The notes under the pieces are model-generated. The model saw nothing but the letters and a program-made list of their open reading frames with translations, searched no databases and was not told the DNA's origin. Below are positions 27,034-35,753 of a stretch of DNA of 64,000 nucleotides, one piece after another; positions within the stretch are counted from its first letter, which is position 1, and each line of letters starts with the position of its first letter. The position numbers and the translations under genes are program-made. This stretch comes from Litchfieldia sinesaloumensis (GTDB taxonomy: Bacteria > Bacillota > Bacilli > Bacillales > Bacillaceae_L), in NCBI RefSeq assembly GCF_900156865.1, contig NZ_LT732529.1, positions 1,681,422-1,745,421 of the forward strand, in the 5' to 3' direction.

Positions 27034-27405
27034 ATGAAACTAGGTGCTTTTTCAGTAAGTTTAAACGTTAAGGACATCCATAAGTCAAAGGAATTCTACG
27101 AAAACCTTGGATTTAAAACGCTTGGTGGGGACATCTCTCAAAATTGGCTCATCTTGAAAAATGAGAACACTGTCATCGGATTATTCCAGGGAATGTTTGA
27201 TAAAAACATTCTCACTTTTAATCCTGGTTGGGATTCAAACGCCCAAAATCTCGATTCGTTTACAGACGTTCGTGATATCCAAAAGCAATTAAAAGAAAAA
27301 GGAATCACCATGTTAACCGAAGCAGAGGAATCTGGTGAAGGACCTGCACATTTTGTAATAGAAGATCCTGACGGCAATCAAATTCTTTTCGATCAGCATC
27401 GATAA
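27034..27405 (+). CDS. VOC (glyoxalase/bleomycin resistance) family protein
   Basis: 123 aa with the double beta-alpha-beta-beta-beta vicinal-oxygen-chelate fold: SVSLNVKDIHKSKEFYENLGF at the start and FVIEDPDGNQILFDQH at the end. GGAGGAGAAAATA precedes the ATG. Such single-domain proteins dimerise and bind metal or a small molecule; substrate unknown. Separate from the convergent VOC gene at 27467. Confidence 0.8.
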   Translation: MKLGAFSVSLNVKDIHKSKEFYENLGFKTLGGDISQNWLILKNENTVIGLFQGMFDKNILTFNPGWDSNAQNLDSFTDVRDIQKQLKEKGITMLTEAEESGEGPAHFVIEDPDGNQILFDQHR

Positions 27406-27426
27406 ATCAAATACATAGCAACTAAC

Positions 27427-27462
27427 AAGCCTTTCACCCGTTTTGGGCAAAAGGCTTTTTTA
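27427..27462. terminator. Terminator between two convergent VOC genes
   Basis: AAGCCTTT pairs with AAAGGCTT, then T6. Confidence 0.75.
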
Positions 27463-27466
27463 AAAC

Positions 27467-27862
27467 CTATTTTGCGTTTTCGTCAGGTTGATGAATTCCG
27501 AAGATATTTCCTTCTGTATCGATATAGTAACCCTGCCACGCCATTCCAGGAAGCGCATATTTCGGCATAGCAACCTTGCCACCATTCGCCAAGATTTTCT
27601 GTTCAACAGAATCGTAATCTGCCACACCCATTGTACAAGCATAACCATTCAAAGGCTGATTTGCTCCTGGGGGAGGACTTTGCCTTTGCATCAACGCTCC
27701 ATCAATACCATGCTCTGACTTGTCTCCTGTAACAGCCCCAAAGTAAGGCATCCCTGCATAATCAGACCAATCTTGAAATTGCCATCCAAATACTTCACCA
27801 TAAAACGTTTTTGCACGATCCATGTCATCAACATGTATTTCAAAATGTACGATTCTTCCCAT
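27467..27862 (-). CDS. VOC family protein (PhnB/CFP30B-like)
   Basis: 131 aa: N-terminal VHFEIHVDDMDRAKTFYGEVFGW and C-terminal GYYIDTEGNIFGIHQPD are typical of the VOC subgroup annotated as 27 kDa antigen/CFP30B-like. Start ATG 27862 follows GGGTGAATGGT; the five extra upstream residues are not needed. Convergent with another VOC gene but not closely similar to it. Function unknown. Confidence 0.78.
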   Translation of the reverse strand: MGRIVHFEIHVDDMDRAKTFYGEVFGWQFQDWSDYAGMPYFGAVTGDKSEHGIDGALMQRQSPPPGANQPLNGYACTMGVADYDSVEQKILANGGKVAMPKYALPGMAWQGYYIDTEGNIFGIHQPDENAK

Positions 27863-27971
27863 ACCATTCACCCACATTCCAATTATTTTCCTACAGTATG
27901 TAAATTCTACAAAGAGGTTATTATACCTCCTCCATTATTGGAATGTAAGATAAAGGTTAATCACTTTACCA

Positions 27972-28160
27972 CTATTTTTTTGCTTCTAGATAGCTTTTTA
28001 AGGCATTTAAATCTTTTTCACACGCTTTTTTGAAGGTACCGGCCATCGATTTATCCAATAATCTTTTGTAGACTGCTTCTTGTCCGACATGCAAAGTCTT
28101 CTTCACTTCAAAGCGAATACTTAAACGTCTCTCTCCTTTTAAGCATTTTGTATCAGTATA
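27972..28160 (-). pseudogene. C-terminal remnant of an SRPBCC-like gene
   Basis: An open frame of about 62 codons on the minus strand, from a stop at 28161-28163 to TAG at 27972-27974, without ATG/GTG/TTG in a suitable place after GGAGAGAG. The encoded segment ERRLSIRFEVKK... ending TFKKACEKDLNALKSYLE resembles the last third of SRPBCC/START-like proteins. I read it as a decayed gene; a short non-annotated protein is possible. Weak family match. Confidence 0.35.
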
Positions 28161-28202
28161 TCACGTAAGCCAAGATTAGGTAGTTTTCATCCATACAACA
28201 AA

Positions 28203-28222
28203 AGCAGCCCCTAAGGACTGCT
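28203..28222 (-). terminator. Small hairpin after the NCS2 permease
   Basis: AGCAGCCC-CTAA-GGACTGCT imperfect stem immediately downstream of the permease stop. Confidence 0.5.
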
Positions 28223-28227
28223 ATATA

Positions 28228-29514
28228 TTAATGCATGTACTGAATCACAAAATTACTAATAAACAAAATTGCAATCATATAGAGTGCTGGATGGATTTCC
28301 TTGCCTTTACCCATTAATAGCTTCATCACAGGATACATAATAAAACCGATTGCCATACCGTCCGCTATGCTGTAGGTTAATGGAATTAATACAATGATTA
28401 ACAGTGCTGGAAAGCTTTCTGTAAAATCTTCCATCGAGATATTGACGATGTTCTGCAACATTAGTACACCAATTAAGATAAGGATTGGCGATACCGCGCT
28501 TGCCGGAACGATTTTAATTACTGGAATAAATAAAATGGATACTAAAAACATAACCCCTGTAACGATACTAGTTAGTCCTGTTCTTCCACCTGCGGTTATC
28601 CCAGCGGCTGATTCCACTGACGCCACTGTTGGACTTGTTCCAAAAACACCTGACGATAACACAGATACCGCAGTTGCTTGAAGTGACTTTTTGCTACTTT
28701 CTGGGCGTTTTAGCATATTAGTATGTCCGTGTATCAAACCAATATTTTCAAAGACTAGGACCATCGCTAATGAGATTGAAGTTAACCAAAAAATGATGTT
28801 CCCTGCTTGAGCCCATGATAATTGACCAAACACCCCAAAGTATTCTTTAAAATCAGGTGTCGATAAGGAGACGCCTTCGAAGCTTGCTCCACCAAACCAA
28901 ATCGCTAATACCGACGTAATTAAAATACTTAAAAGTAGGTTACCAGGTACATTTTTAATAAATAATATAACCGTAATAATTAACCCAATGAAAGTCGTAA
29001 TAACAGTCGGGCTACTAAGATCCCCAATCGCAAGTAAAGTATGCTCTGAGCTTGTGATGATACCTGCATTGTCAAACCCGATTAAAATTAACAGAATTCC
29101 AATTCCAATTGTGATTGCTTCTTTTAACGAATTCGGAATTGAAGAAGTAATTACTTTTGCTAACGGAGTAAAAGCAATTACAATGAATATCAGACCTGAA
29201 ACGAATACCATCGTCAATGCTTCTTGCCACGTAAAACCACCCGATTGAACAATCGTGTAAGTAAACATTGCGTTAAGTCCCATTCCAGGAATAAGGAGTA
29301 TTGGTGTATTACTCCAGAACCCGATAATCACGCAACCTAGAAAACTAGTTAAAATGGTCGCAATAATTCCTGCTTCCATCGGAATACCCGCTACTGATAA
29401 TATCGTAGCATTTACAATAATAATGTAAACAACCGTTATATATGAGATAAATCCAGCAGAAAATTCTCGTCCGATTGTAGTTCCATGTTGTTGTAATTTA
29501 AAAAAACGTTCCAT
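28228..29514 (-). CDS. NCS2-type guanine/hypoxanthine (AzgA/PbuG-like) permease
   Basis: 428 aa, about 12-14 membrane segments. MERFFKLQQHGTTIGREFSAG at the N-terminus, LIPGMGLNAMFTYTIV and FGTSPTVASVESAAGI are characteristic of the AzgA-like branch of NCS2 transporters, which import adenine, guanine or hypoxanthine with protons. AGAGGTGAT 5 nt before ATG 29514 fixes the start. A divergent LysR gene shares the 121-bp upstream region and may control it. No purine-riboswitch core is visible upstream. Confidence 0.83.
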   Translation of the reverse strand: MERFFKLQQHGTTIGREFSAGFISYITVVYIIIVNATILSVAGIPMEAGIIATILTSFLGCVIIGFWSNTPILLIPGMGLNAMFTYTIVQSGGFTWQEALTMVFVSGLIFIVIAFTPLAKVITSSIPNSLKEAITIGIGILLILIGFDNAGIITSSEHTLLAIGDLSSPTVITTFIGLIITVILFIKNVPGNLLLSILITSVLAIWFGGASFEGVSLSTPDFKEYFGVFGQLSWAQAGNIIFWLTSISLAMVLVFENIGLIHGHTNMLKRPESSKKSLQATAVSVLSSGVFGTSPTVASVESAAGITAGGRTGLTSIVTGVMFLVSILFIPVIKIVPASAVSPILILIGVLMLQNIVNISMEDFTESFPALLIIVLIPLTYSIADGMAIGFIMYPVMKLLMGKGKEIHPALYMIAILFISNFVIQYMH

Positions 29515-29635
29515 CTTTATCACCTCTCTAACGTCCATATAAAACACGATGTTTATCATACCATGGACTTTTACTATATTAAAAATATATAATTCATATA
29601 GAAACCATAGTTTTTTTATATAGAAGGTGAAATGG

Positions 29636-30502
29636 ATGGATATTAAGCAACTGCGTTATTTTATTGCAATCGCTGAAGAGAAAAATATTACAGCCGCTGC
29701 CAATCGACTTCATATGTCACAACCACCACTAAGTATGCAGTTGAAGCAATTAGAAGAAGAACTTAGCGTGAAATTATTTGAGCGGAATGGTAAGAGGATG
29801 GAGTTAACCGATAAAGGTGAGCTTCTCTATAAAAGAGCACTACAGCTCGTTCACAATATCGAGGAAGTTAAAAATGAAATACAGGAAACTGAGGAAGGAA
29901 AAAGAGGCGTACTTGCTGTTGGAATTAATACGTTGTCCGTATCAAGATTTTCGAACATGTTGCAGGCCTTTCATGATAAATACCCATTAGTATCATTGAA
30001 GATTGTTCAAAATGACTCCTTTTACCTTGCAGAAATGGTAAAAACACGAGCAATTGAAATGGCCTTTGTTCGTCTTCCATTAGAGCATCAAGATTTTATT
30101 TTTCAGCATCTCGTCAATGAACCGTTTGTGTTTGTAAGCAATGAGAAAAAACAATCAGTGACACTTGAGGAGATTTCGCATCTCCCCCTCATCATACCTA
30201 GTACTGAGGGCCTAGGAAGCTACAATATTATCCACGAGGCATTCTCACGTGAGAAACTTCGTTTTACAAGCATTGCAGAATGCTCTGATATGCATGTTCT
30301 AATGGAAATGGTTAAGAATGGAATGGGTTCGACGATTGTGCCAAAATCCGTACTGGACGTATATGGAGACAACACACTCCACTCTGCCCCGATTGAAGAT
30401 GCCAATCTGATTTCCTCATTGGGAGTCATCTGGCTTGAGCATCATTACGTCTCCACCCCTGCGAAAAACTTTATTGAGTTGGTGAAAGAGAGGTTATCTT
30501 GA
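29636..30502 (+). CDS. LysR-family regulator, probably of the purine permease
   Basis: 288 aa. Winged HTH with ITAAANRLHMSQPPLSMQLK at the N-terminus, a linker helix and a LysR substrate-binding domain. AGAAGGTGA lies 6 nt before ATG 29636; the in-frame GTG at 29627 overlaps that site. It is divergent from the NCS2 permease. The effector is unknown, perhaps a purine by context only. Confidence 0.82.
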   Translation: MDIKQLRYFIAIAEEKNITAAANRLHMSQPPLSMQLKQLEEELSVKLFERNGKRMELTDKGELLYKRALQLVHNIEEVKNEIQETEEGKRGVLAVGINTLSVSRFSNMLQAFHDKYPLVSLKIVQNDSFYLAEMVKTRAIEMAFVRLPLEHQDFIFQHLVNEPFVFVSNEKKQSVTLEEISHLPLIIPSTEGLGSYNIIHEAFSREKLRFTSIAECSDMHVLMEMVKNGMGSTIVPKSVLDVYGDNTLHSAPIEDANLISSLGVIWLEHHYVSTPAKNFIELVKERLS

Positions 30503-30585
30503 GTGTGTTAATTGCTACGGGGGAATAGAAGTGTGATCTGAATGTATGTACTTTTCTAGTAGGACATCGTCAAGGTTTTTTTGCC

Positions 30586-30692
30586 TCTACGTGTACCGCG
30601 AGACTCTTCTTGCGGGACATCCCCAACCCTTCTTCACTTCTGCATGTACCGCAATACATCTCTTGCAGCGACACATCCCTATTTTTTCCACT
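30586..30692. repeat. Two tandem ~53-bp imperfect repeats
   Basis: Unit 1 (30586-30638) and unit 2 (30639-30692) share TCT.C.TGTACCGC.A.AC...CTTGC.G and end CCACT/TCACT; a third degenerate start follows. It lies in the gap between the LysR gene and cspD. It is not coding in a convincing way. It resembles GC-richer dispersed repeats of Bacillaceae genomes. Confidence 0.45.
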
Positions 30693-30738
30693 TTTGCCCG
30701 CACAGAGATCCCTAACCTAACCCGCACACCTACACATG

Positions 30739-30770
30739 AAAAAAACAGCCCTACAACGTAGGACTGTTTT
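30739..30770. terminator. Terminator of cspD (bidirectional)
   Basis: AACAG-C-CCTAC pairs with GTAGG-A-CTGTT around AAC; A-run on the left gives a U-tract for the minus strand. Confidence 0.7.
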
Positions 30771-30792
30771 GTGATTTCATTTATATGTTAGA

Positions 30793-30993
30793 TTATAATT
30801 TAACTACGTTAGATGCTTGAGGTCCGCGGTTACCTTCAACGATTTCGAAAGAAACTTCTTGACCTTCTTCTAAAGTTTTGAAGCCATCGCCTTGGATTGC
30901 TGAGAAGTGTACGAATACATCGTCTCCACCTTGTACTTCGATGAATCCGAAGCCTTTTTCGCTGTTAAACCATTTTACTTTACCATTTTGCAT
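30793..30993 (-). CDS. cspD: Cold-shock protein, CspB/CspD type
   Basis: 66-aa OB-fold nucleic-acid-binding protein with RNP1 KGFGFIEV and RNP2 VFVHF, full length for Bacillus Csps. It melts RNA secondary structure and supports translation in the cold and at stationary phase. A strong promoter at 31176-31204 would give a 5' leader of about 175 nt, usual for csp genes that are regulated by their leader. GGAGGC precedes the ATG. Single gene with terminator. Exact paralogue letter uncertain. Confidence 0.92.
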   Translation of the reverse strand: MQNGKVKWFNSEKGFGFIEVQGGDDVFVHFSAIQGDGFKTLEEGQEVSFEIVEGNRGPQASNVVKL

Positions 30994-31175
30994 GAAATAT
31001 GCCTCCTAAAATGAACACACAAACCATTTGTGCATTTAAAAAATTAACCATTGTACACTTACATAAATCTAAAACAAATTCACATATAACTTCAGAAGAA
31101 TAGTCTAATTCAAATTGAAATTAACGATCTTTTCTAACTTTTAAACTTATATAACGCAACAAAATGGTCTACTTA

Positions 31176-31204
31176 ATCATAGCACCGCAGATTACCAGAG
31201 TCAA
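31176..31204 (-). promoter_or_regulatory. Strong promoter of the cold-shock gene
   Basis: On the minus strand TTGACT (31199-31204), a 17-bp spacer and TATGAT (31176-31181) with an extended TG one base upstream (TGCTATGAT). The region 30994-31170 is the AT-rich leader and holds no gene. Confidence 0.75.
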
Positions 31205-31266
31205 CCAACAAATTTTAAAATAGTCTTTTTCTACCAATAGTTGTATAGACATCTACTAGATAAGTA

Positions 31267-32232
31267 TTATTTGCTAAAAAGCTTGGTATACTCGGCATAG
31301 CCCTCTTTTTCAAGGTCTTCTTTCGGGATAAATCGAAGTGCCGCTGAGTTGATGCAGTAGCGCATACGAGTTGGGCCGGGTCCATCGTAAAATAAATGCC
31401 CAAGATGTGAATCGGCGGTATTACTTCTGACCTCTGTACGAATCATCCCATGAGATGTATCAAGCTCTTCCACGATTTCTTTTGCATCAATCGCCTTGGT
31501 AAAACTTGGCCAGCCGCAGCCTGCATCATATTGGTCCAGCGAACTGAATAACGGCTTGCCCGAAACAATATCGACATAAATACCGTCTTTAAAATTGTTC
31601 CAGAACTCATTTTGAAACGGAGGCTCAGTACCCTGCTCCTGCGTTACATAATATTGCATGTCTGTTAGATTTTTTTTCGCCTCTTCAAATTCCTTTGCCG
31701 CCCAATGCTTTCTAATAAATGTGTCCCTACCAGATCCTTTTCGATAACGATTATAGTGTTCAGGTTTTTTCTTATAATAATCTTGATGATACTCCTCAGC
31801 ACGATAAAACTCTTTCGCAGGAATGATTGGCGTTACAATCGGTTTTGAGAAAATACCGCTTTCTGCAAGCTTTTGCTTCGATTGTTCGGCAATCTCTTTC
31901 TGTTCTTCGCTATGATAAAAAATCGCTGTTCGGTAGGATTCGCCACGGTCATAAAATTGTCCACCTGCATCAGTTGGATCAATTTGCTGCCAAAAGGTCT
32001 CCACTAGCTTTTCATAAGGAAAAATGTCTGGGTTAAATGTGATTTGCACAGCTTCGTAATGGCCCGTTGTTTCAGAACAAACCTCTTCATATGTTGGGTT
32101 TTCTTTCGTTCCGCCCGTATAACCAGAAACCACTTCAATGATGCCTGGTTGTGTGTCAAACGGCTTAACCATACACCAGAAGCAACCACCCGCAAAGGTC
32201 GCTTTTTCAACTTTTTCATGTGTATTTTCCAT
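31267..32232 (-). CDS. msrAB: Bifunctional methionine sulfoxide reductase MsrA-MsrB
   Basis: 321-aa fusion. MsrA (about residues 1-160) has the catalytic Cys17 in GGCFWC and reduces S-sulfoxides. MsrB (about 180-310) has catalytic Cys near residue 293 in RYCINSAAL and reduces R-sulfoxides. The two CxxC zinc motifs found in many MsrBs are missing, as in a known zinc-free MsrB class. AAGAGGTAC before ATG 32232 sets the start; the 24 upstream residues of the longer frame are discarded. In B. subtilis msrA and msrB are separate adjacent genes. Confidence 0.92.
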   Translation of the reverse strand: MENTHEKVEKATFAGGCFWCMVKPFDTQPGIIEVVSGYTGGTKENPTYEEVCSETTGHYEAVQITFNPDIFPYEKLVETFWQQIDPTDAGGQFYDRGESYRTAIFYHSEEQKEIAEQSKQKLAESGIFSKPIVTPIIPAKEFYRAEEYHQDYYKKKPEHYNRYRKGSGRDTFIRKHWAAKEFEEAKKNLTDMQYYVTQEQGTEPPFQNEFWNNFKDGIYVDIVSGKPLFSSLDQYDAGCGWPSFTKAIDAKEIVEELDTSHGMIRTEVRSNTADSHLGHLFYDGPGPTRMRYCINSAALRFIPKEDLEKEGYAEYTKLFSK

Positions 32233-32348
32233 GTACCTCTTCCTTTCACCTTTTGCTATCACCATTATATCATTTCTATCGCTTCTACAAAAAAATACGC
32301 TCATACTCTAACCAAAAATGGAAAAAGTAAAAATTAGGAGGTGTAGAA

Positions 32349-32594
32349 ATGAGTAGTCCTTATTTATGTCCTAATTGCAAATCCAATCGTTCCAGATTTA
32401 ATATTATTGAACAAGTACCAAAATCAGTGAAAATGGACCCACAAAGTGGTGAAGTTGTAGAAGAATACACTGCGAACCTTGATCCTTTTCATGTCCCATA
32501 CCGAGGACCAGAAATCAAAGTTCAATGTGGAGTCTGTGGCCTAATTGAAGATGAACAATCCTTTATTAAAAGAGCCCAGAACTATAAAGCCTAG
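32349..32594 (+). CDS. Small zinc-ribbon protein
   Basis: 81 aa with two widely spaced CxxC pairs, CPNC (residues 7-10) and CGVC (about 60-63), that should form one zinc ribbon. The middle part contains a proline-rich loop. GGAGGTGTAGAA precedes the ATG, an excellent ribosome-binding site. Divergent from msrAB. I do not recognise a named family; function unknown. Confidence 0.7.
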   Translation: MSSPYLCPNCKSNRSRFNIIEQVPKSVKMDPQSGEVVEEYTANLDPFHVPYRGPEIKVQCGVCGLIEDEQSFIKRAQNYKA

Positions 32595-32633
32595 AACCAC
32601 GGAGCCCTGCTAGTCGTTTTTAACAAAAACCAA

Positions 32634-32685
32634 AGGGACAATTCTCAAATTCCCAGTGTGTACTGGAACCAAGAGAACAGTCCCT
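32634..32685. terminator. Long GGGAC-family hairpin, bidirectional terminator
   Basis: AGGGAC...TTCTC pairs with GAGAA...AGTCCCT, with an inner TTCCCAGT-GTGT-ACTGGAA stem. It is between the convergent zinc-ribbon and acyltransferase genes and belongs to the GGGACAG group. Confidence 0.6.
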
Positions 32686-32691
32686 ACGGAT

Positions 32692-33690
32692 CTAAACTCT
32701 AATATACTTCTTTAGAATGGAAATTCTTAACTCGATTAACGGTTGTGTTATCGCGCGTATTGTTTTGGTTGACAATAGCAATGTTAGTATTAGTGAGGCA
32801 ATGACCAGTATCGCAATATTTCCGACGTCACTTATAAGGTCAAGCCATTCACTATTTCTGAAATACTTAATAACAAATCCATGTAACAAGTAGACATACA
32901 ATGTGTGTGGTCCCCAACTTGTGAAGAAATATTGTTTTTTTGGTAGCAATGAGAAAAACGCGACCGTCATTACAATGGATACCGAATAGATTGCTAATCT
33001 TATAAGCCCACCTAGATTTTCCTGAGAAAGCGTCTCATAGGACTTTGAACCAAGTAGCCAGCCGGTATTGAATTCTGGAATGAAGTAGTAACCAATAAAA
33101 ATCGCCAAAAGAACTAACGCTGACCCCACCTGAACTGCAGGGCGTTTTAACGCTGTGAAATGTTCCTTTTTACAATAGAATCCTAGTAAAAACAGTGGGA
33201 AAAAGACAAAGGTTCGTGATAAACTTAAATAGTTTTCCACGAATGGTAGATAACCAACCCCAATTCCTACTAAGACCGCAATCGCCACCGACCATTTCAT
33301 TGGCAGCTTCGTATACGCATACAGCATCACATTCCAACAAAACAAACTAATTAGAAACCAGAGTGACCACTGTGGATTAAAGGGTTCAAAGAGTAGTGAC
33401 TCACCCTTATATAAAAAGTAATAATAAATTGTATACAGTAATTGAAAAATTAAATATGGAATTAACAGCTTTTTCGCCGTCTTTTTAATATAGCCTTCTT
33501 TCTTAAAGCCTTTTGCAAAATAACCAGAAACTAAAATGAATGCAGGCATATGAAACGAATACACAAAGTGATAAATTGTCATGACGATTTTATGATCATT
33601 TATAAAAGGCTGGATAAAATGTCCAAAGACAACAAGGAATATTAAAATGAACTTTGCGTTATCAAAATAATACTCTCGCTTAGTAGCCAT
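32692..33690 (-). CDS. Acyltransferase 3 family membrane protein
   Basis: 332 aa with about ten membrane segments. N-terminal YYFDNAKFILIFLVVFGHF (the conserved His in helix 1) and HMPAFILVSGYF are hallmarks of acyltransferase-3 / fucose-4-O-acetylase-like proteins, which O-acetylate surface glycans or small molecules. GGAGG lies 7 nt before ATG 33690. It stands alone, with no glycan cluster nearby, so the acceptor is unknown. Confidence 0.8.
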   Translation of the reverse strand: MATKREYYFDNAKFILIFLVVFGHFIQPFINDHKIVMTIYHFVYSFHMPAFILVSGYFAKGFKKEGYIKKTAKKLLIPYLIFQLLYTIYYYFLYKGESLLFEPFNPQWSLWFLISLFCWNVMLYAYTKLPMKWSVAIAVLVGIGVGYLPFVENYLSLSRTFVFFPLFLLGFYCKKEHFTALKRPAVQVGSALVLLAIFIGYYFIPEFNTGWLLGSKSYETLSQENLGGLIRLAIYSVSIVMTVAFFSLLPKKQYFFTSWGPHTLYVYLLHGFVIKYFRNSEWLDLISDVGNIAILVIASLILTLLLSTKTIRAITQPLIELRISILKKYIRV

Positions 33691-33890
33691 CAAATAACCT
33701 CCAAACTATTGTTATCGTATTATAGCATCAGAAGGAGGTTGTTTATGACAATGTCTTTGATTTGTAAATGTCTTATCAACTAAGAGAACTCGTTTGTAAT
33801 TATACTGAAAAATCTTAATCAAAATGAAACAACTGTAATGTAAGCAGTTAATCTCGACCGCTACATCAAATACAAGGCTATTTTCCACAT

Positions 33891-33922
33891 AAAAAAATAC
33901 TCAGCATCACTGAGTACTTCCT
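33891..33922. terminator. Terminator for the small membrane protein gene
   Basis: TACTCAG-CATCA-CTGAGTA with an A7 run on its left, giving a U-tract on the minus strand. Confidence 0.7.
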
Positions 33923-33947
33923 TTTTATGTATTAAATACTTAATATC

Positions 33948-34217
33948 TCAGCTCATATTTTCCGAAAGAAACGTTTTCCGTGCAAGTGCAATAGTAATTA
34001 GGAAAGCTGCAAAACTTAAAATAAAAAAGCCGGTTGTATATCCCGGTATACTCTTTACTGGCACACGATCATTAATTTCCATTCCAAGAAAATATATACC
34101 GATGCCATCTCCATCTACATTACTACCAATTGACCAAAGTTCTAATCCTTTCACGAATAACGTAACAGTCAAAAAAACTAGAACAACCGAAACCAGTAAT
34201 TGTGTAGGTTTATTCAA
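33948..34217 (-). CDS. Small two-helix membrane protein
   Basis: 89 aa: hydrophobic segments at about residues 6-26 and 57-77 with a short polar loop between them. The longer frame extends to 34415 with non-membrane, unlikely sequence; GGAGGTGTAAAA directly before the TTG at 34217 marks the true start. I do not recognise the family. It is divergent from an MFS transporter. Function unknown. Confidence 0.6.
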   Translation of the reverse strand: MNKPTQLLVSVVLVFLTVTLFVKGLELWSIGSNVDGDGIGIYFLGMEINDRVPVKSIPGYTTGFFILSFAAFLITIALARKTFLSENMS

Positions 34218-34400
34218 TTTTACACCTCCAAGATGAGAATAACATATTCTTCCAAGATGAAAAAGATAGTTTTTATAATTTTCTGTAAAGCAACCCAAAG
34301 TATTTCTAAACCCGAAACTTTCGCCCGTGAAAATATCCAAAAAATGTGTTACTATAAATCTATTATTAGTTAAGAACATACGTAGGAGATGGAAAATAAC

Positions 34401-35609
34401 ATGCCGACTTGGCAACGAAATTTATGGGTTCTTTGGATTGGAGTCTTCTTTACAGCCTCTGGTTTCTCAATGGTTATCCCCTTCTTACCTATTTTTCTAT
34501 TAGAGATCGGGGTGCACGAAAACACTGAGTTATGGTCAGGACTAATCTATGGAGCAGCGTTTTTTGCAGGTGCCTTTGCGACACCTTTTTGGGGAAGAGT
34601 TGCAGACAAATATGGACGTAAACCAATGATCATAAGGGCAGGATTTGCCCTATTTCTTGTTTATACATTAATGGCTTTTGTGACAAATCCCTATCAAATC
34701 TTAGGACTACGAGTGATGCAAGGATTACTTACTGGATTTATTCCTGGTGCGATTGCCCTCGTTGGAACCAATACTCCAACAAAAAATGTGGGCTATGCCC
34801 TTTCAATGATCTCATCAGCAGCAGCTACAGGGATGATTTTAGGACCCCTTCTTGGTGGTGGGCTAGCAGAATTATTTGGTAATCGTTGGGCTTTCGGAAG
34901 TGCTGGAATCATTGTCTTATTTGCCACAATTTTAATTATTTTCTTTGTAAGAGAAGAGAATTTTAAGGCAAGCAAGGAAAAAGGATCTGTAATCAAGGAC
35001 TTTAGCATCGCGATCAGCAATCGTCCGTTCTTGCTGGTATTAATTCTAACGCTAATGGTTAGCTGTTCTACAATGATTATTGACCCGATTCTACCTTTAT
35101 ACATTGCCGGTATCGCTAGTAATAGCAGCTATGCGACGTTACTAACTGGTTTTGTCATCGCATTACCAGGACTCGCAAGTGCATTATTCGCACCGGTATG
35201 GGGAAAATGGGCAGATAAAGTTGGCTTCCACCGCATCTTATTTATCGGACTTTTAGGGGCTGGGATTGGAACATTGGCTCAAATTATCTTTACCCATATC
35301 TGGGGCTTCTCGATGATTCGTTTTGTATATGGAATCTTTTTCTGTGCGATATTCCCCGCTCTAAACGGGCTCATTGTTAAATACACGCCAGAAGATTTTC
35401 GTGGAAGAGCTTTTAGTTTAAACCAAACAGCCAATCAAATTGGTGGTATGTTTGGACCACTGATTGGAGGTTTACTTGGAGGTATTTTTCCAACGCAAAT
35501 GCTGTTCACTGTTACAGGAATATTACTATTAGTGGCTATGGCTACGGCCTATCTAAATAATGACCAACGAAAACAGTCCGTAAAACAAGTACTTGCAAAA
35601 AGTAAATAG
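34401..35609 (+). CDS. MFS multidrug efflux transporter (NorA/TetA-like)
   Basis: 402 aa, 12 membrane segments. Motif A GRVADKYGRKPMI lies between helices 2 and 3, and the helix-5 motif GPLLGGGLAELFG marks drug:H+ antiporters. ATG 34401 is chosen over ATG 34389, because AGGAG (34384-34388) directly abuts the latter; spacing to 34401 is long, so this is uncertain by four residues. Likely drug or metabolite exporter; substrate unknown. Terminator follows. Confidence 0.83.
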   Translation: MPTWQRNLWVLWIGVFFTASGFSMVIPFLPIFLLEIGVHENTELWSGLIYGAAFFAGAFATPFWGRVADKYGRKPMIIRAGFALFLVYTLMAFVTNPYQILGLRVMQGLLTGFIPGAIALVGTNTPTKNVGYALSMISSAAATGMILGPLLGGGLAELFGNRWAFGSAGIIVLFATILIIFFVREENFKASKEKGSVIKDFSIAISNRPFLLVLILTLMVSCSTMIIDPILPLYIAGIASNSSYATLLTGFVIALPGLASALFAPVWGKWADKVGFHRILFIGLLGAGIGTLAQIIFTHIWGFSMIRFVYGIFFCAIFPALNGLIVKYTPEDFRGRAFSLNQTANQIGGMFGPLIGGLLGGIFPTQMLFTVTGILLLVAMATAYLNNDQRKQSVKQVLAKSK

Positions 35610-35621
35610 TTACCTCATACG

Positions 35622-35650
35622 CGCTAGGCTCTAATAGCCTAGCGTTTTTA
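35622..35650 (+). terminator. Terminator of the MFS gene
   Basis: CGCTAGGCT-CTAAT-AGCCTAGCG followed by T5. Confidence 0.88.
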
Positions 35651-35753
35651 ATGTTAATATTATATAAAAAAAAGAACTCCCAAATAGTAAGAAGTTCAAT
35701 TTCTAGTATATTTTTAGAACCCTTCTGAACCCAGTTCCATGGAGTATTTATTT

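Noticed and set aside
29515-29635. Purine riboswitch before the NCS2 permease
   Set aside because: The 121-bp region lacks the conserved purine-aptamer core and P1 stem; divergent LysR control is more likely.
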